Assembly: GCA_964647625.1 (NCBI GenBank)
Contig: CAZYHZ010000018.1
Coordinates: forward strand, 1 to 64,000
Origin: DASRJG01 sp964647625
Lineage (GTDB): Bacteria; Acidobacteriota; Polarisedimenticolia; Polarisedimenticolales; DASRJG01
Reading direction: 5' to 3'
DNA length: 64,000 nucleotides
Shown piece by piece: positions 51,053 to 60,120 of the stretch. Position 1 is the stretch's first letter; the number at the start of each line of letters is the position of its first letter. The position numbers and the translations under genes were made by a program. The notes beneath the pieces are model-generated. The model was given only the letters and a program-made list of their open reading frames with translations. It was not told where the DNA came from and searched no databases.

Positions 51053-52147
51053 ATGGTCCAGTCCCCGTCCCGCCGTCGCTTCATCAAGGCCGGGATCGGC
51101 GCGGGCGTCGCGGCCGCCGTCGTGCGCGCGAAACCCGCGCGCGCCGTCGTGATCTCGTCGCGCAACGGGAACGAGTTCAAGAACGGGGGCCCGCGGACCG
51201 GCGTCGCCGAGGCGTACCAGCGAATCGCGCGCGGAGAGGACGTCCTCGACGCCATCCTCGCCGGCGTGAACATTCTCGAGCTCGATCCGACCGAAGACAG
51301 CGTCGGCTACGGCGGGCTTCCCAACGCCGACGGCACCGTACAGCTCGACGCGTCGGTCATGCACGGTCCCAAGAAGCGGGCGGGCGGAGTCGCCGCCCTC
51401 GAGGGAGTGCGCACGCCGAGCCTGGTCGCCAAGGCGGTGATGGAGACCACCGACCACCACCTGCTCGTCGGCGCCGGCGCGCAGTGGTTCGCCCGGCGCA
51501 TGGGGTTTTCGGTCGAGGACGATCTCAACACCGACCATTCGCGCCAGCTCTGGCTCGAGTGGAAGCGCCGCATCGATCCCGGGCACTACCTCGATCCCGA
51601 CAAGCGTGGGGACGCCTCGGACCGCGCGCGGTCGACGATGGTGGCGGAAGGCCTCCTCTCGCGCGAACACGTCCACGGCACCATCCACATGAACGCGATC
51701 AACGCGAACGGCGACATCTGCGGCGCGACGACGACGAGCGGACTGGCGTTCAAGATTCCCGGCCGCGTCGGCGATTCGCCGATTCTGGGCGCAGGCAATT
51801 ACATCGAGCCGGGCGTGGGAGCGTGCGGCTCGACCGGGCGCGGCGAGGCGAACCTGTTCGGCCTGTCGTCGTTTCTCGTCGTCGAGGAGATGCGCCACGG
51901 CGCGCACCCCAAGGACGCGATCGCCGAAGCGCTGCGGCGCATCAAGGCCCGCACGATCGAAAAGCGCTTGCTGAAGCCCGACGGCACGCCGTCGTTCGAC
52001 GTCAAGTTCTACGCGATGAACGCGGCCGGCGAGCACGCCGGCATGGCGATGTACTCGGGCACCGAGCCGAGGTACGCCGTCTGCGACGAGACGGGCCCCC
52101 GGCTCGTCGCGATGGACGGACTGCTCCCCGGAAAGCCCGCCGACTAG
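51053..52147 (+). CDS. TAT-exported N4-(beta-N-acetylglucosaminyl)-L-asparaginase-like Ntn hydrolase
   Basis: 364 residues. Twin-arginine signal (SPSRRRFIKAGIGAGVAAAV). Ntn-hydrolase glycosylasparaginase family: GVAEAYQRIARGEDVLDAIL, DSVGYGGLPNADGTVQLDAS, RSTMVAEGLLSREHVHGTIH with the cleavage-site Thr of the HGT(I) motif, and LAFKIPGRVGDSPILGAGNY. The autoproteolytic Thr becomes the N-terminal nucleophile of the beta subunit. It would hydrolyse glycoasparagine or isoaspartyl links in the periplasm, or act as an L-asparaginase. Starts 38 bp after the repeat element. Confidence 0.9.
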   Translation: MVQSPSRRRFIKAGIGAGVAAAVVRAKPARAVVISSRNGNEFKNGGPRTGVAEAYQRIARGEDVLDAILAGVNILELDPTEDSVGYGGLPNADGTVQLDASVMHGPKKRAGGVAALEGVRTPSLVAKAVMETTDHHLLVGAGAQWFARRMGFSVEDDLNTDHSRQLWLEWKRRIDPGHYLDPDKRGDASDRARSTMVAEGLLSREHVHGTIHMNAINANGDICGATTTSGLAFKIPGRVGDSPILGAGNYIEPGVGACGSTGRGEANLFGLSSFLVVEEMRHGAHPKDAIAEALRRIKARTIEKRLLKPDGTPSFDVKFYAMNAAGEHAGMAMYSGTEPRYAVCDETGPRLVAMDGLLPGKPAD

Positions 52148-52157
52148 GAGCCGTCGC

Positions 52158-54218
52158 TCACCAGACCTTGCAGACGGCGTCCGGCTTGCGCGCGAGCCCG
52201 GTCCCGGGCGTGCACTGGAAGGCCTGGGCGAACTCCGGCATGTTCGCGACGACGCCGTTGATCCGGTAGCGGCCCGGAGAGTGCGGGTTCGTCGCCGCCC
52301 GCACGCGCAGCTCCTCCGGCCGCGAGTTCTCGCAGGCCCATTGCGCGAGACCGACGAAAAACCTCTGATCCGGCGTCAAGCCGTCCGCGGTCTGGAGCTT
52401 CACGTTCCTCGTCGCTTCCTTCCACGCCGCCCACGCGAGGATGGAGCCGCCGAGATCGGCGATGTCCTCGCCGGACGTCAGCTTGCCCGTGATCTTGATG
52501 TCGTCGACGATGACGTAGCCGGAGTACTGATCGCGTATGCAGTTGGCGCGCTTCTCGAATTCTTCTCCGTCTTTCTTCGTCCACCAGTCGCGCAGGTTCC
52601 CGTTGCCGTCGAACTGCCGGCCCTCGTCGTCGAACCCGTGCGTCAGCTCGTGCCCGATCGTCGAGCCGGTGTTCCCGTAGTTCGGCGCATCGTCGAGCTT
52701 GCTGTCGTAGAGCGGCGGCATGAGCACGCCCGCGGGGAAATTGATGTCGTTCATCGACGGGTTGTAGTACGCGTTGACGGTGGGCGGCGTCATGCCCCAC
52801 TCGCCGCGATCGACCGGCTGTCCGATCTTGGCGAGCTGCCGGTTGTTCTCGAACTGCACGGCGCGCGTCACGTTTCCGAAGAAATCGCCGCGCTTGACGT
52901 CGAGCTTCGAGTAATCGCGCCACACGTCGGGATAGCCGACCTTGTTCCGGATCTTTCCGAGCTTGGCGAGGGCCTGCTGCTTCGTCTCCTCGCTCATCCA
53001 GTCGAGCCCCTCGATGCGGTGCTTCATCGCGTCGACGATGAGGTTCGTCATCGCGACGGTCTTCGCTTTCGTCTCCGGCGGGAACGTCCGATCCGTGAAC
53101 TCCTTGCCGAGCGCCTCGCCGAGGTCGCGATCGACCCAGCCGACGCACTTCTTCCAGCGCGGCTGCGGCTCCTTCACGCCGCGCAGATAGGCGCGGTAGA
53201 ACGCGAAGTGCTCGTCGACGAACGGCTTGGACAGGTAGTCCGCGCGGGCGCTGACGAGCGTCCAGCGCAGATACGTCTTGATGTCCGCGAGCGGCTCGGA
53301 CTTCAAGCGCGCGCTCCACTCCTTGAAGAACGCGGGCTCGGAGACGTTCAGCCACGCTCCGGGGCGGCCGCCGACGGCGGCGAAATACCCGGTCCAGTCG
53401 AATCCCGAAACCAGGGACTTGAGCTTCCCGGGCGCCGTGCGGTGGTAGATCTTGTAGGGGTCGCGACGCTCGACGCGCGTCAGCGAGGCGCGCGCGAGCG
53501 ACGTCTCGATGCGCATCACGATGCCGGCGCCGGCCTTCGCGCGATCGGCGGAGTAACCCGATAGCTCGAGCATCTTCGCGACGTGCTCGACGTACCTCGC
53601 GCGCGTCTCCTTGGACTTGTCGTCTTCCTTCAAGTAATAGTCGCGATCCGGAAGGCCCAAGCCCCCGGCGTAGATCGCGAAGATCTGCTGGCTCGAGTCC
53701 TTCGCGTCCTGTTCGACGCCGTCGGCCCACATGATCGCACCGGATGCGACGCGCGCGTGGATCCCGCCCAGGACCGGCCCGAGATCCTTGATCGACGACA
53801 TGGAATCGATCCGCCGGAGGTCGGCGGCGAGCGGCGTCGCGCCGACCTTCTCGATGGCGTCCGTATCCATGCACGCATCGAAGAAGTCGCCGATCTTCTG
53901 CTGCGTCGCCGATCGTTTGGCATCGGGCTTCGCCGCATCCTGCAGGATCCCCCACAGGTAGCGCTGGTTGTCCTCGTAGAGCTTGCCGTAGACGCTCCAG
54001 CTCGACTGGTCGCCCGGGATCGGATTGTTCTTCATCCACCCGCCGCACGAGTACCGGTAGAGGTCTTCACACGGGTTCGCCGTCCGATCCATCGCCTGGG
54101 GATCGAGGCTCGGCGTGTAGGGGAGCTCGGTGTACGGCGTGTCGGGGGCCGCGGCGCAGGCGATGCCGGCCGCGAGGATCGACGCGGCAACGATCGAAAC
54201 GGTCGAGCGCAAGGTCAT
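52158..54218 (-). CDS. Exported M13 (neprilysin-like) metallopeptidase
   Basis: 686 residues. Signal peptide MTLRSTVSIVAASILAAGIACAA (a lipid-type Cys is possible near residue 21). Peptidase_M13_N then the catalytic domain: the conserved VNAYYNPSMNDINFPAGVL, the zinc HExxH in TIGHELTHGFDDEG, the distal ligand Glu in SGEDIADLGGSI, and the late SPGRYRINGVVANMPEFAQA and C-terminal CxxW (CKVW) typical of the family. It acts in the periplasm on small peptides. Ends 10 bp from the asparaginase gene stop; abundant in Acidobacteriota. Confidence 0.95.
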   Translation of the reverse strand: MTLRSTVSIVAASILAAGIACAAAPDTPYTELPYTPSLDPQAMDRTANPCEDLYRYSCGGWMKNNPIPGDQSSWSVYGKLYEDNQRYLWGILQDAAKPDAKRSATQQKIGDFFDACMDTDAIEKVGATPLAADLRRIDSMSSIKDLGPVLGGIHARVASGAIMWADGVEQDAKDSSQQIFAIYAGGLGLPDRDYYLKEDDKSKETRARYVEHVAKMLELSGYSADRAKAGAGIVMRIETSLARASLTRVERRDPYKIYHRTAPGKLKSLVSGFDWTGYFAAVGGRPGAWLNVSEPAFFKEWSARLKSEPLADIKTYLRWTLVSARADYLSKPFVDEHFAFYRAYLRGVKEPQPRWKKCVGWVDRDLGEALGKEFTDRTFPPETKAKTVAMTNLIVDAMKHRIEGLDWMSEETKQQALAKLGKIRNKVGYPDVWRDYSKLDVKRGDFFGNVTRAVQFENNRQLAKIGQPVDRGEWGMTPPTVNAYYNPSMNDINFPAGVLMPPLYDSKLDDAPNYGNTGSTIGHELTHGFDDEGRQFDGNGNLRDWWTKKDGEEFEKRANCIRDQYSGYVIVDDIKITGKLTSGEDIADLGGSILAWAAWKEATRNVKLQTADGLTPDQRFFVGLAQWACENSRPEELRVRAATNPHSPGRYRINGVVANMPEFAQAFQCTPGTGLARKPDAVCKVW

Positions 54219-54318
54219 CGAAGGCTCCTCCGGGAAGGTTCCGGGATGGATACGTCGGAAAACGGGGGGTAGTTTAGCCGCTCCGACGGAATCGCACGGA
54301 CCGGGGGGAGCCTGGCGG

Positions 54319-55572
54319 CTAGAACTGCTCGCTTTCGGTGGACCCTTTGAGCGCCACGGTCGACGACGTCCCGCCCGAGATCACCTGGGCGACCTCGTCG
54401 AAGTAGCCGGTGCCGACCTCGCGCTGGTGCTTCGTGCTCGTGTACCCGTCGCGCTCGGCGGCGAACTCGGCCTGCTGCAACCGGGAATACGCGGCCATCC
54501 CCTCGCGCCGGTAGGCGTGCGCGAGCTGGAACATCTCGTGGTTCAAGGCGTGGAAGCCGGCCAGCGTCACGAACTGGAACTTGTAGCCCATCGCGGCCAG
54601 CTCCCGCTGGAACGAGGCGATCGCCGCGTCGTCGAGATGCTTCTTCCAGTTGAACGACGGCGAGCAGTTGTAGGCCAGCATCTTGTCGGGGTACTCCTTC
54701 CGGATGCCGTCGGCGAACTGCTTCGCCTGTGCCAAATCCGGCGTCGAGGTCTCGCACCAGATCAGATCGGCGTAGGGCGCGTAGATCCGGCCACGCGCGA
54801 TCGCCATCTCGATGCCGCAGCGAATCCGGTAGAACCCTTCGGCGGTGCGGTTCCCGGTGCAGAAGGCGCGGTCCCTGGGATCGATGTCGGAGGTGAGAAG
54901 CTTCGCCGAGTCGGCGTCGGTGCGCGCGATCACGAGCGTTGGAACGTCCAGCACGTCCGCCGCGAGGCGCGCCGCCACCAGAGTCCGGACGAAGTGGCTC
55001 GCGGGCACGAGGACCTTCCCGCCGAGGTGGCCGCACTTTTTTTCCGAGGAGAGCTGGTCTTCGAAGTGGACGCCGGCCGCTCCCGCTTCGATCATCGATT
55101 TCATCAGCTCGAATGCGTTGAGCGGTCCGCCGAACCCCGCCTCGGCGTCGGCCACGAGCGGGGCCATCCAGTAATGCTTCACGCCCCCCTCGGCGTGCTC
55201 GATCTGATCGGCCCGCAGCAAGGCCTGATTGATCCGCCGCACGAGGCGCGGCACGGAGTCGACCGGATAGAGGCTCTGATCGGGGTAGGTCATCGCCGAG
55301 GAGTTCGCGTCGGCGGCCACCTGCCATCCGGATACGTAGATCGCCTCGAGGCCCGCGCGCACCATCTGGACGGCCTGGTTGCCGGACAGCGCGCCGAGCG
55401 CGTGGACGTGGTCGCGGCGGTGCAGGAGGTCCCACAGGCGCGTAGCGCCGAGCCGCGCGAGCGAGTGCTCCACGCGGACGCTGCCGCGCAGACGCTCCAC
55501 GTCGGCCGGTCCGTACGGACGGACGATTCCGTGGAAGCGATCCGTGGGCGAAGAGGGGTTGCGGTCGGACAT
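54319..55572 (-). CDS. aceA: Isocitrate lyase
   Basis: 417 residues. VYVSGWQVAADAN appears as AIYVSGWQVAADANSSAMTY; GVHFEDQLSSEKKCGHLGGK contains the catalytic Cys in KKCGH; VLVPASHFVRTLVAARLAAD, TLVIARTDADSAKLLTSDID and TLAGFHALNHEMFQLA follow. It cleaves isocitrate to succinate and glyoxylate for growth on acetate or fatty acids. It lies 16 bp downstream of aceB on the same strand, forming an aceBA operon. Confidence 0.96.
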   Translation of the reverse strand: MSDRNPSSPTDRFHGIVRPYGPADVERLRGSVRVEHSLARLGATRLWDLLHRRDHVHALGALSGNQAVQMVRAGLEAIYVSGWQVAADANSSAMTYPDQSLYPVDSVPRLVRRINQALLRADQIEHAEGGVKHYWMAPLVADAEAGFGGPLNAFELMKSMIEAGAAGVHFEDQLSSEKKCGHLGGKVLVPASHFVRTLVAARLAADVLDVPTLVIARTDADSAKLLTSDIDPRDRAFCTGNRTAEGFYRIRCGIEMAIARGRIYAPYADLIWCETSTPDLAQAKQFADGIRKEYPDKMLAYNCSPSFNWKKHLDDAAIASFQRELAAMGYKFQFVTLAGFHALNHEMFQLAHAYRREGMAAYSRLQQAEFAAERDGYTSTKHQREVGTGYFDEVAQVISGGTSSTVALKGSTESEQF

Positions 55573-55588
55573 GAGGGGTCTCCTCGGG

Positions 55589-57217
55589 TCAGCCTGCGAG
55601 CATGTCGTAGGCAGGAAGCGTCAGGAACTCCGGTAGCTCGGGTGCGAAGATCAAGCTCGAAAAAAGAGAGAGCGCATCCGCGAACCGGCCGCCCTCGTAC
55701 CGCGCGGGACCGATCTCGTCGCGCACGGCGGACATCTCGGAATCGAGGAGGGCACGGATGAGACGCTCGTCGATCGTCCGGCCGTCGTCCAGGTGGGCGC
55801 GGTGCTTCAGCCATTGCCACACCTGCGTGCGGGAGATCTCCGCCGTGGCCGCGTCTTCCATCAGGTTGTAGAGCGGCACGCAGCCCGCTCCACGCAGCCA
55901 GGCCTCGACGTACTGGACTCCGACGCGGAGGTTCCAGCGAAGTCCCGCTTCGGTGCGGGTTCCGGACGGCACGGACAACAAGTCTTCCGCCCTGACCGTG
56001 ACGTCCTCGCGAAGCCGCGAGAGTTGATTCGGCCCGGTCATGATCTCGTTGAAGGCGCCCATCGCCACCGGTACGAGTCCGGGATGTGCGACCCAGGTCC
56101 CGTCGTGGCCGTCCCGCACCTCGCGCCGCTTGTCCGCGATGACCTTCGCAAGCGCAGCCTCGTTGGCCGCCGGGTCGGACTTGATCGGAATCTGGGCGGC
56201 CATGCCGCCCATCGCATGGGCGCCGCGGCGGTGACACGTCTTGATCAGGAGCTGCACGTAGGAGCGCAAGAACCCCTGATCCATCGTGACCTGCGACCGG
56301 TCGGGAAGCACGGAGCCCGGATCTCCGCGATGCACCTTGATGAAGCTGAAGATGTAATCCCAGCGGCCGCAGTTCAGGCCGGCCGCGTGATCCCTGAGCT
56401 CCCACAGGATCTCGTCCATCTCGAACGCCGCGGGGAGCGTCTCGATCAAGACCGTCGCCTTGATGCATCCCGGCGGCAGCCCCAGCGTCCGTTCGGCGAA
56501 GACGAACACGTCGTTCCAGAGACGAGCCTCCAGGTGGCTCTGGAGCTTGGGCAGGTAGAAGAACGGCCCGCTTCCCTTGGACAGCAAGACCGCGGCGTTA
56601 TGAAACAAGAAGACGCCAAAATCGAAGAGGCCTGCGGGAATCGGCCGGCCGTCGACCTCGACGTGCCTTTCGATCAGATGCCAGCCGCGCGGCCGAACCA
56701 TGAGCACGGCCGTCTTCGCTCCCAGCCGATAGCTCTTCCTCGTGTCGGGGTCGTCGTAAGCGATCGTCCCGGCCACCGCATCGACGAGATTGGACTGACC
56801 CTCGATGCAGTTGCTCCACGTCGGCGCGTTCGAGTCCTCGAAGTCGGCCATGAAGACCGACGCCCCGGAATTGAGCGCGTTGATGATCATCTTCCGGTCG
56901 ACGGGACCGGTGATCTCGACGCGGCGGTCGGCCAGCTCGGCGGGAACGGGGGCAATGCGCCAGCCGCCCTCGCGGATCGATTTCGTCTCGGGCAGGAATG
57001 CCGGGCGCTCGCCCGCATCGAAGCGCGCCTGCGTCGCGACGCGCGCGGCGAGCCGGCCCACCACAGACGGGGCGAATTGGCGAGCGAGGTCGCCGACGAA
57101 CGCGAGACACGCCGGCGTCAGAACGCGCGCTCCCGCAGCGCCCATCGAGCCGAGGACGCGGACCCCCAGCTCTCCGGAAGTTGTGCGGGCAGACCAATGG
57201 GGCGGAATGGTCGACAT
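55589..57217 (-). CDS. aceB: Malate synthase A
   Basis: 542 residues from the ATG at 57217; the frame continues upstream, but the conserved start is here (MSTIPPHWSARTTSGELGVR). Core segments: GASVFMADFEDSNAPTWSNC, LVMVRPRGWH (as VLMVRPRGWHLIERHVEVDG), LPPGCIKATVLIETLPAAFE, NCGRWDYIFSFIK and DKRREVRDGHDGTWVAHPGL. It condenses glyoxylate with acetyl-CoA. Transcribed ahead of aceA. Divergent from msrAB with about 68 bp between starts. Confidence 0.95.
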   Translation of the reverse strand: MSTIPPHWSARTTSGELGVRVLGSMGAAGARVLTPACLAFVGDLARQFAPSVVGRLAARVATQARFDAGERPAFLPETKSIREGGWRIAPVPAELADRRVEITGPVDRKMIINALNSGASVFMADFEDSNAPTWSNCIEGQSNLVDAVAGTIAYDDPDTRKSYRLGAKTAVLMVRPRGWHLIERHVEVDGRPIPAGLFDFGVFLFHNAAVLLSKGSGPFFYLPKLQSHLEARLWNDVFVFAERTLGLPPGCIKATVLIETLPAAFEMDEILWELRDHAAGLNCGRWDYIFSFIKVHRGDPGSVLPDRSQVTMDQGFLRSYVQLLIKTCHRRGAHAMGGMAAQIPIKSDPAANEAALAKVIADKRREVRDGHDGTWVAHPGLVPVAMGAFNEIMTGPNQLSRLREDVTVRAEDLLSVPSGTRTEAGLRWNLRVGVQYVEAWLRGAGCVPLYNLMEDAATAEISRTQVWQWLKHRAHLDDGRTIDERLIRALLDSEMSAVRDEIGPARYEGGRFADALSLFSSLIFAPELPEFLTLPAYDMLAG

Positions 57218-57285
57218 GGGCCCGGCTAAAGGTATTCCCCGGCCCCTCGGGATGCACGCGCGGCCGAAATCGGGGATCATGAGGC

Positions 57286-58392
57286 ATGCGCACATCCTCC
57301 GTTTTGGTTTTTTTGCTGTTGATGACTCTTGCCGCTTGCGGCGGCAGCGATGCGGCGGGCACTTCGGCTCCGAGGCCCACGGCGACCGGGCCGACCGAAA
57401 CCGCGCTGCTGGCAGGCGGCTGTTTCTGGTGTACCGAAGCCGCGTTCGACGACCTTCCGGGCGTGATCGAAGCCGTCCCCGGTTACACCGGAGGCGACAA
57501 GCCGAATCCGACCTACGAAGAGGTCTCCACGGGGAGCACCGGGTACTTCGAAACGGTCCAAGTCCGGTTCGACCCGGCCAAGATCTCCTACGCCCGGATC
57601 CTCGACGTCTTCTGGCGTCAGATCGACCCCACCGATACCGACGGCCAGTTCGCGGACCGCGGCTCGCAGTACCGGGCCGCGATCTTCTACTTGAACGAAA
57701 GCCAGCGAAAAATCGCGGAAGCCAGCAAGGCCGCCCTAGACGCGACGCACCGTTTCGACAAGCCGGTGGCGGCGTTGATCGTCCCTGCCAAGACGTTCTA
57801 TCGAGCGGAGGAGTACCACCAGGACTATCACGCCAAGCATCCCGAGGCCTACAAGGCCTACAAGTACGGGTCGGGGCGCGAGCCGTTCATCGAGCGCGTC
57901 TGGAAGGACGCGCCGCCGATCGTGGTCCCGGAGGCGGAAAAGCCGAAGAATTCGGGGAAATACGAGAAACCCGGCGACGCCGAGATCCGGCGCCGGTTGA
58001 CGCCGCTCCAGTACGAGGTGACGCAGCACGGGGCGACCGAGCCGGCGTTCGACAATGCCTACTGGAACAACCACGATCCCGGGATCTACGTCGACGTCGT
58101 GACCGGCGAGCCGCTGTTCAGCTCGACCGACAAGTTCGACAGCGGAACGGGGTGGCCGAGCTTCTCGCGGGTGCTCGAATCGGAAAACGTGGTTCAGAGC
58201 CAGGGGAGCGCACTCGAGGGCGTCGAAGTCCACAGCCACGTCGGCAGCAGCCATCTCGGACATCTGTTCGCCGACGGGCCCGCCCCTACCGGGATGCGCT
58301 ACTGCATCGACAGCGCCTCGATCCGGTTCGTCCCCGCATCGGACCTCGAGGCCCAGGGACTCGGAAAGTACAAGAAACTCTTCTCTAATTAG
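57286..58392 (+). CDS. msrAB: Lipoprotein peptide-methionine sulfoxide reductase MsrA-MsrB fusion
   Basis: 368 residues. Lipoprotein signal MRTSSVLVFLLLMTLAACGG with the lipobox Cys. MsrA domain residues about 40-200 with the catalytic Cys in LAGGCFWCTEAAFDDL and the EVSTGSTGYFETVQV, EYHQDYHAK stretches; MsrB domain about 230-365 with the catalytic Cys in TGMRYCIDSASIRFVP. The MsrB part has no CxxC zinc pairs, matching the zinc-free type. Periplasm- or membrane-anchored repair of methionine oxide in envelope proteins. Upstream of the sigma-54-like promoter region. Confidence 0.93.
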   Translation: MRTSSVLVFLLLMTLAACGGSDAAGTSAPRPTATGPTETALLAGGCFWCTEAAFDDLPGVIEAVPGYTGGDKPNPTYEEVSTGSTGYFETVQVRFDPAKISYARILDVFWRQIDPTDTDGQFADRGSQYRAAIFYLNESQRKIAEASKAALDATHRFDKPVAALIVPAKTFYRAEEYHQDYHAKHPEAYKAYKYGSGREPFIERVWKDAPPIVVPEAEKPKNSGKYEKPGDAEIRRRLTPLQYEVTQHGATEPAFDNAYWNNHDPGIYVDVVTGEPLFSSTDKFDSGTGWPSFSRVLESENVVQSQGSALEGVEVHSHVGSSHLGHLFADGPAPTGMRYCIDSASIRFVPASDLEAQGLGKYKKLFSN

Positions 58393-58547
58393 CCCGGACC
58401 GTCGCGACTCCACATCATTGAACAATCCAAAATCCCGAATGAGACGCGCAAATCACCGCCCAATTCGGCTGCCGCGTTATAGGTAGCAACCAGCATAAAC
58501 TGCTGCAAATAAACCGCTTACAATCAATTAAAAATTCATAATGTTGG

Positions 58548-58562
58548 GGCACACGGATTGCT
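58548..58562 (+). promoter_or_regulatory. Sigma-54 (RpoN)-type promoter of the porin gene
   Basis: GGCAC-ACGGA-TTGCT matches the -24/-12 consensus TGGCACG-N4-TTGCW except for T to G and G to A at its first and seventh positions. GG at 58548-58549 and GC at 58560-58561 are 11 bp apart (from second G to G), as needed. A transcript would start near 58573, about 130 nt before the ATG at 58702. The upstream 58400-58545 is AT-rich, which would suit activator binding. Confidence 0.5.
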
Positions 58563-58701
58563 GCTAACCTGTCGTGAGGCGAAAGCCTAGATTGTTAGGG
58601 GACTTAATAGAGATAATTGAGAGGTCGGCTGAAGCCGGGGATGGTCCCCGGTCCGTTACCCCGCGGATTCGGCTGATTTCTCACTGGTAGGGAGGCAGGG
58701 A
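58563..58701 (+). promoter_or_regulatory. Structured 5' leader of the porin gene
   Basis: About 130-140 nt with several potential hairpins: CTAAC/GTTAG enclosing AGGC-GAAA-GCCT (58565-58598), CGGCT-GA-AGCCG (58626-58637) and CCGGGGA-TGG-TCCCCGG (58635-58651), the last two sharing bases so that only one can form at a time. The ribosome-binding site GGGAGGCAGG follows. No named riboswitch family fits. The rest of the 309-bp gap (58393-58547) is AT-rich with nothing else recognised. Confidence 0.4.
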
Positions 58702-60060
58702 ATGAAGAAGGTCGTGCTGGCAGTTCTCGCGTGCGCACTCGCCGCGCCGGTCATTCCGGTCGTGCGGGCCGCGGACGATTCCGAGAACAAGTTCGAATTC
58801 AACGGGATGGTGCGGTCGCGGTACGAGTACATGAACAACTACTTGGATCTCGCCGACAAGATCAACGGCGTGGACAGCGATGATCACCTCACCGTCGCTC
58901 CCTACCGTGTCGACGTCGGGATCACCGGCAATTTCGCCAAGAACGTCACCGCGCACGTCGACCTCATGTACACCGGTCACTGGGGCGACGAGTGGAACCC
59001 GAGCTGGGACTTCTGGACCGCGAACTTCAACGGATTCAGCGGGCCGATGAGCCAGGCCGACACGGCCTACCAGTTCGCCACCCAGGGCGTGCAGCTGTAT
59101 CAGGGCTGGGTCGAGATGGGCAAGATCGGCGGCTCGGACGTCTCCCTTCGCATCGGTCGTCAGGAGCACACGTACGGGACCGAGCTCTTGATCGGCGACA
59201 ATGACTACTACTCCGGACAGTCGTTCGACGGCATCCGCGCCATGTGGCAGAAGGGCCACAACGACCTGAACGTCTTCTACTACAAGATCGCCAACGCCGA
59301 CGGCTTCTTCTTCACCAACTTCGGCAACAGCTCGCAGAGCACCCTGTGGGGCGCCACCTACGACTACGACCTCACCAAGTGGGGCAAGGTCGGCGGCAAC
59401 GCCCTCATCTCGCAGGACCTCGGCGGCTTCGGTCCGGCGTTCGTCGCGAACTCGGGGATCGACACCTACGGCGCGCACTGGACGAACGGCATGATGAACG
59501 GCGACAAGCTCAACATGTTCGACTGGAACATCGAGTACGACATGCAGACCGGCGACCTCGGCGGTCCCGGCGGGCCGTCGACCAATCTCAAGGCGTGGAT
59601 CGGTGAAGCCTGGTTTGCGTTCAACTTCAACGCGGGCAACGGCCACGGCCGCGTGCACATCGGCACCCTGATGACCTCGGGCGACAAGGCCAGCACCGCC
59701 GACGACGAGGAGTTCGTCGATCTCTACGGCGACTTCCACGCGCACAACCGGTTCGGCGACCTCGACTGGGTCGATCAGTTCGGCCAGTCGAACATCACCG
59801 ACTTCAACATCGGCTACGAGCACTGGTTCGGTGCCAACCACTCGGTCATGATCTCGTACCACTCGTTCAAGGAGACCGAGTCGAACGGCGCCGCGAGCGA
59901 CAAGATCGGCGACGAGATCGACCTCAAGTACGGCTACCGCTACTCGAAGAACCTCTCGTTCGAGGCGTTCATCGGAGAGGCCAGCCCCGACGACAAGCTC
60001 GTGGGCTACCCGACCGACCAGGTTCAGCGCGTGTCGGCTCAGGCCAAGCTCACCTGGTAA
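58702..60060 (+). CDS. Outer-membrane beta-barrel protein (alginate-export/AlgE-like)
   Basis: 452 residues. Signal peptide MKKVVLAVLACALAAPVIPV, cleavage near VRA-ADD. Alternating hydrophobic strands rich in Tyr, Trp and Gly (FEFNGMVRSRYEYMNNYLD, LRIGRQEHTYGTELLIGDND, FDGIRAMWQKGHNDLNVFY, LFSFEAF-type repeats) and a final strand ending in ...AQAKLTW with an aromatic terminal residue, typical of Bam-inserted porins. IGRQ-type motif and barrel layout fit the alginate-export (PF13372) group; substrate unknown. A GGGAGG site precedes the ATG and a strong terminator follows, indicating high expression. Confidence 0.85.
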   Translation: MKKVVLAVLACALAAPVIPVVRAADDSENKFEFNGMVRSRYEYMNNYLDLADKINGVDSDDHLTVAPYRVDVGITGNFAKNVTAHVDLMYTGHWGDEWNPSWDFWTANFNGFSGPMSQADTAYQFATQGVQLYQGWVEMGKIGGSDVSLRIGRQEHTYGTELLIGDNDYYSGQSFDGIRAMWQKGHNDLNVFYYKIANADGFFFTNFGNSSQSTLWGATYDYDLTKWGKVGGNALISQDLGGFGPAFVANSGIDTYGAHWTNGMMNGDKLNMFDWNIEYDMQTGDLGGPGGPSTNLKAWIGEAWFAFNFNAGNGHGRVHIGTLMTSGDKASTADDEEFVDLYGDFHAHNRFGDLDWVDQFGQSNITDFNIGYEHWFGANHSVMISYHSFKETESNGAASDKIGDEIDLKYGYRYSKNLSFEAFIGEASPDDKLVGYPTDQVQRVSAQAKLTW

Positions 60061-60082
60061 GCTTTTCATCCAAGCTCGATCG

Positions 60083-60118
60083 AAAAACCCCCGCGGATGA
60101 TCCCGCGGGGGTTTTTTT
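60083..60118 (+). terminator. Intrinsic terminator of the porin gene
   Basis: AAAAACCCCCGCGG (60083-60096) pairs perfectly with CCGCGGGGGTTTTT (60103-60116), loop ATGATC, continuing into seven T. It lies 23 bp after the porin stop and can serve the convergent copA gene on the opposite strand as well. Confidence 0.93.
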
Positions 60119-60120
60119 GT

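Noticed and set aside
58563..58701. Cyclic di-GMP, cobalamin or TPP riboswitch in the porin leader
   Set aside because: None of the conserved core sequences of these classes is present; only generic hairpins are seen.
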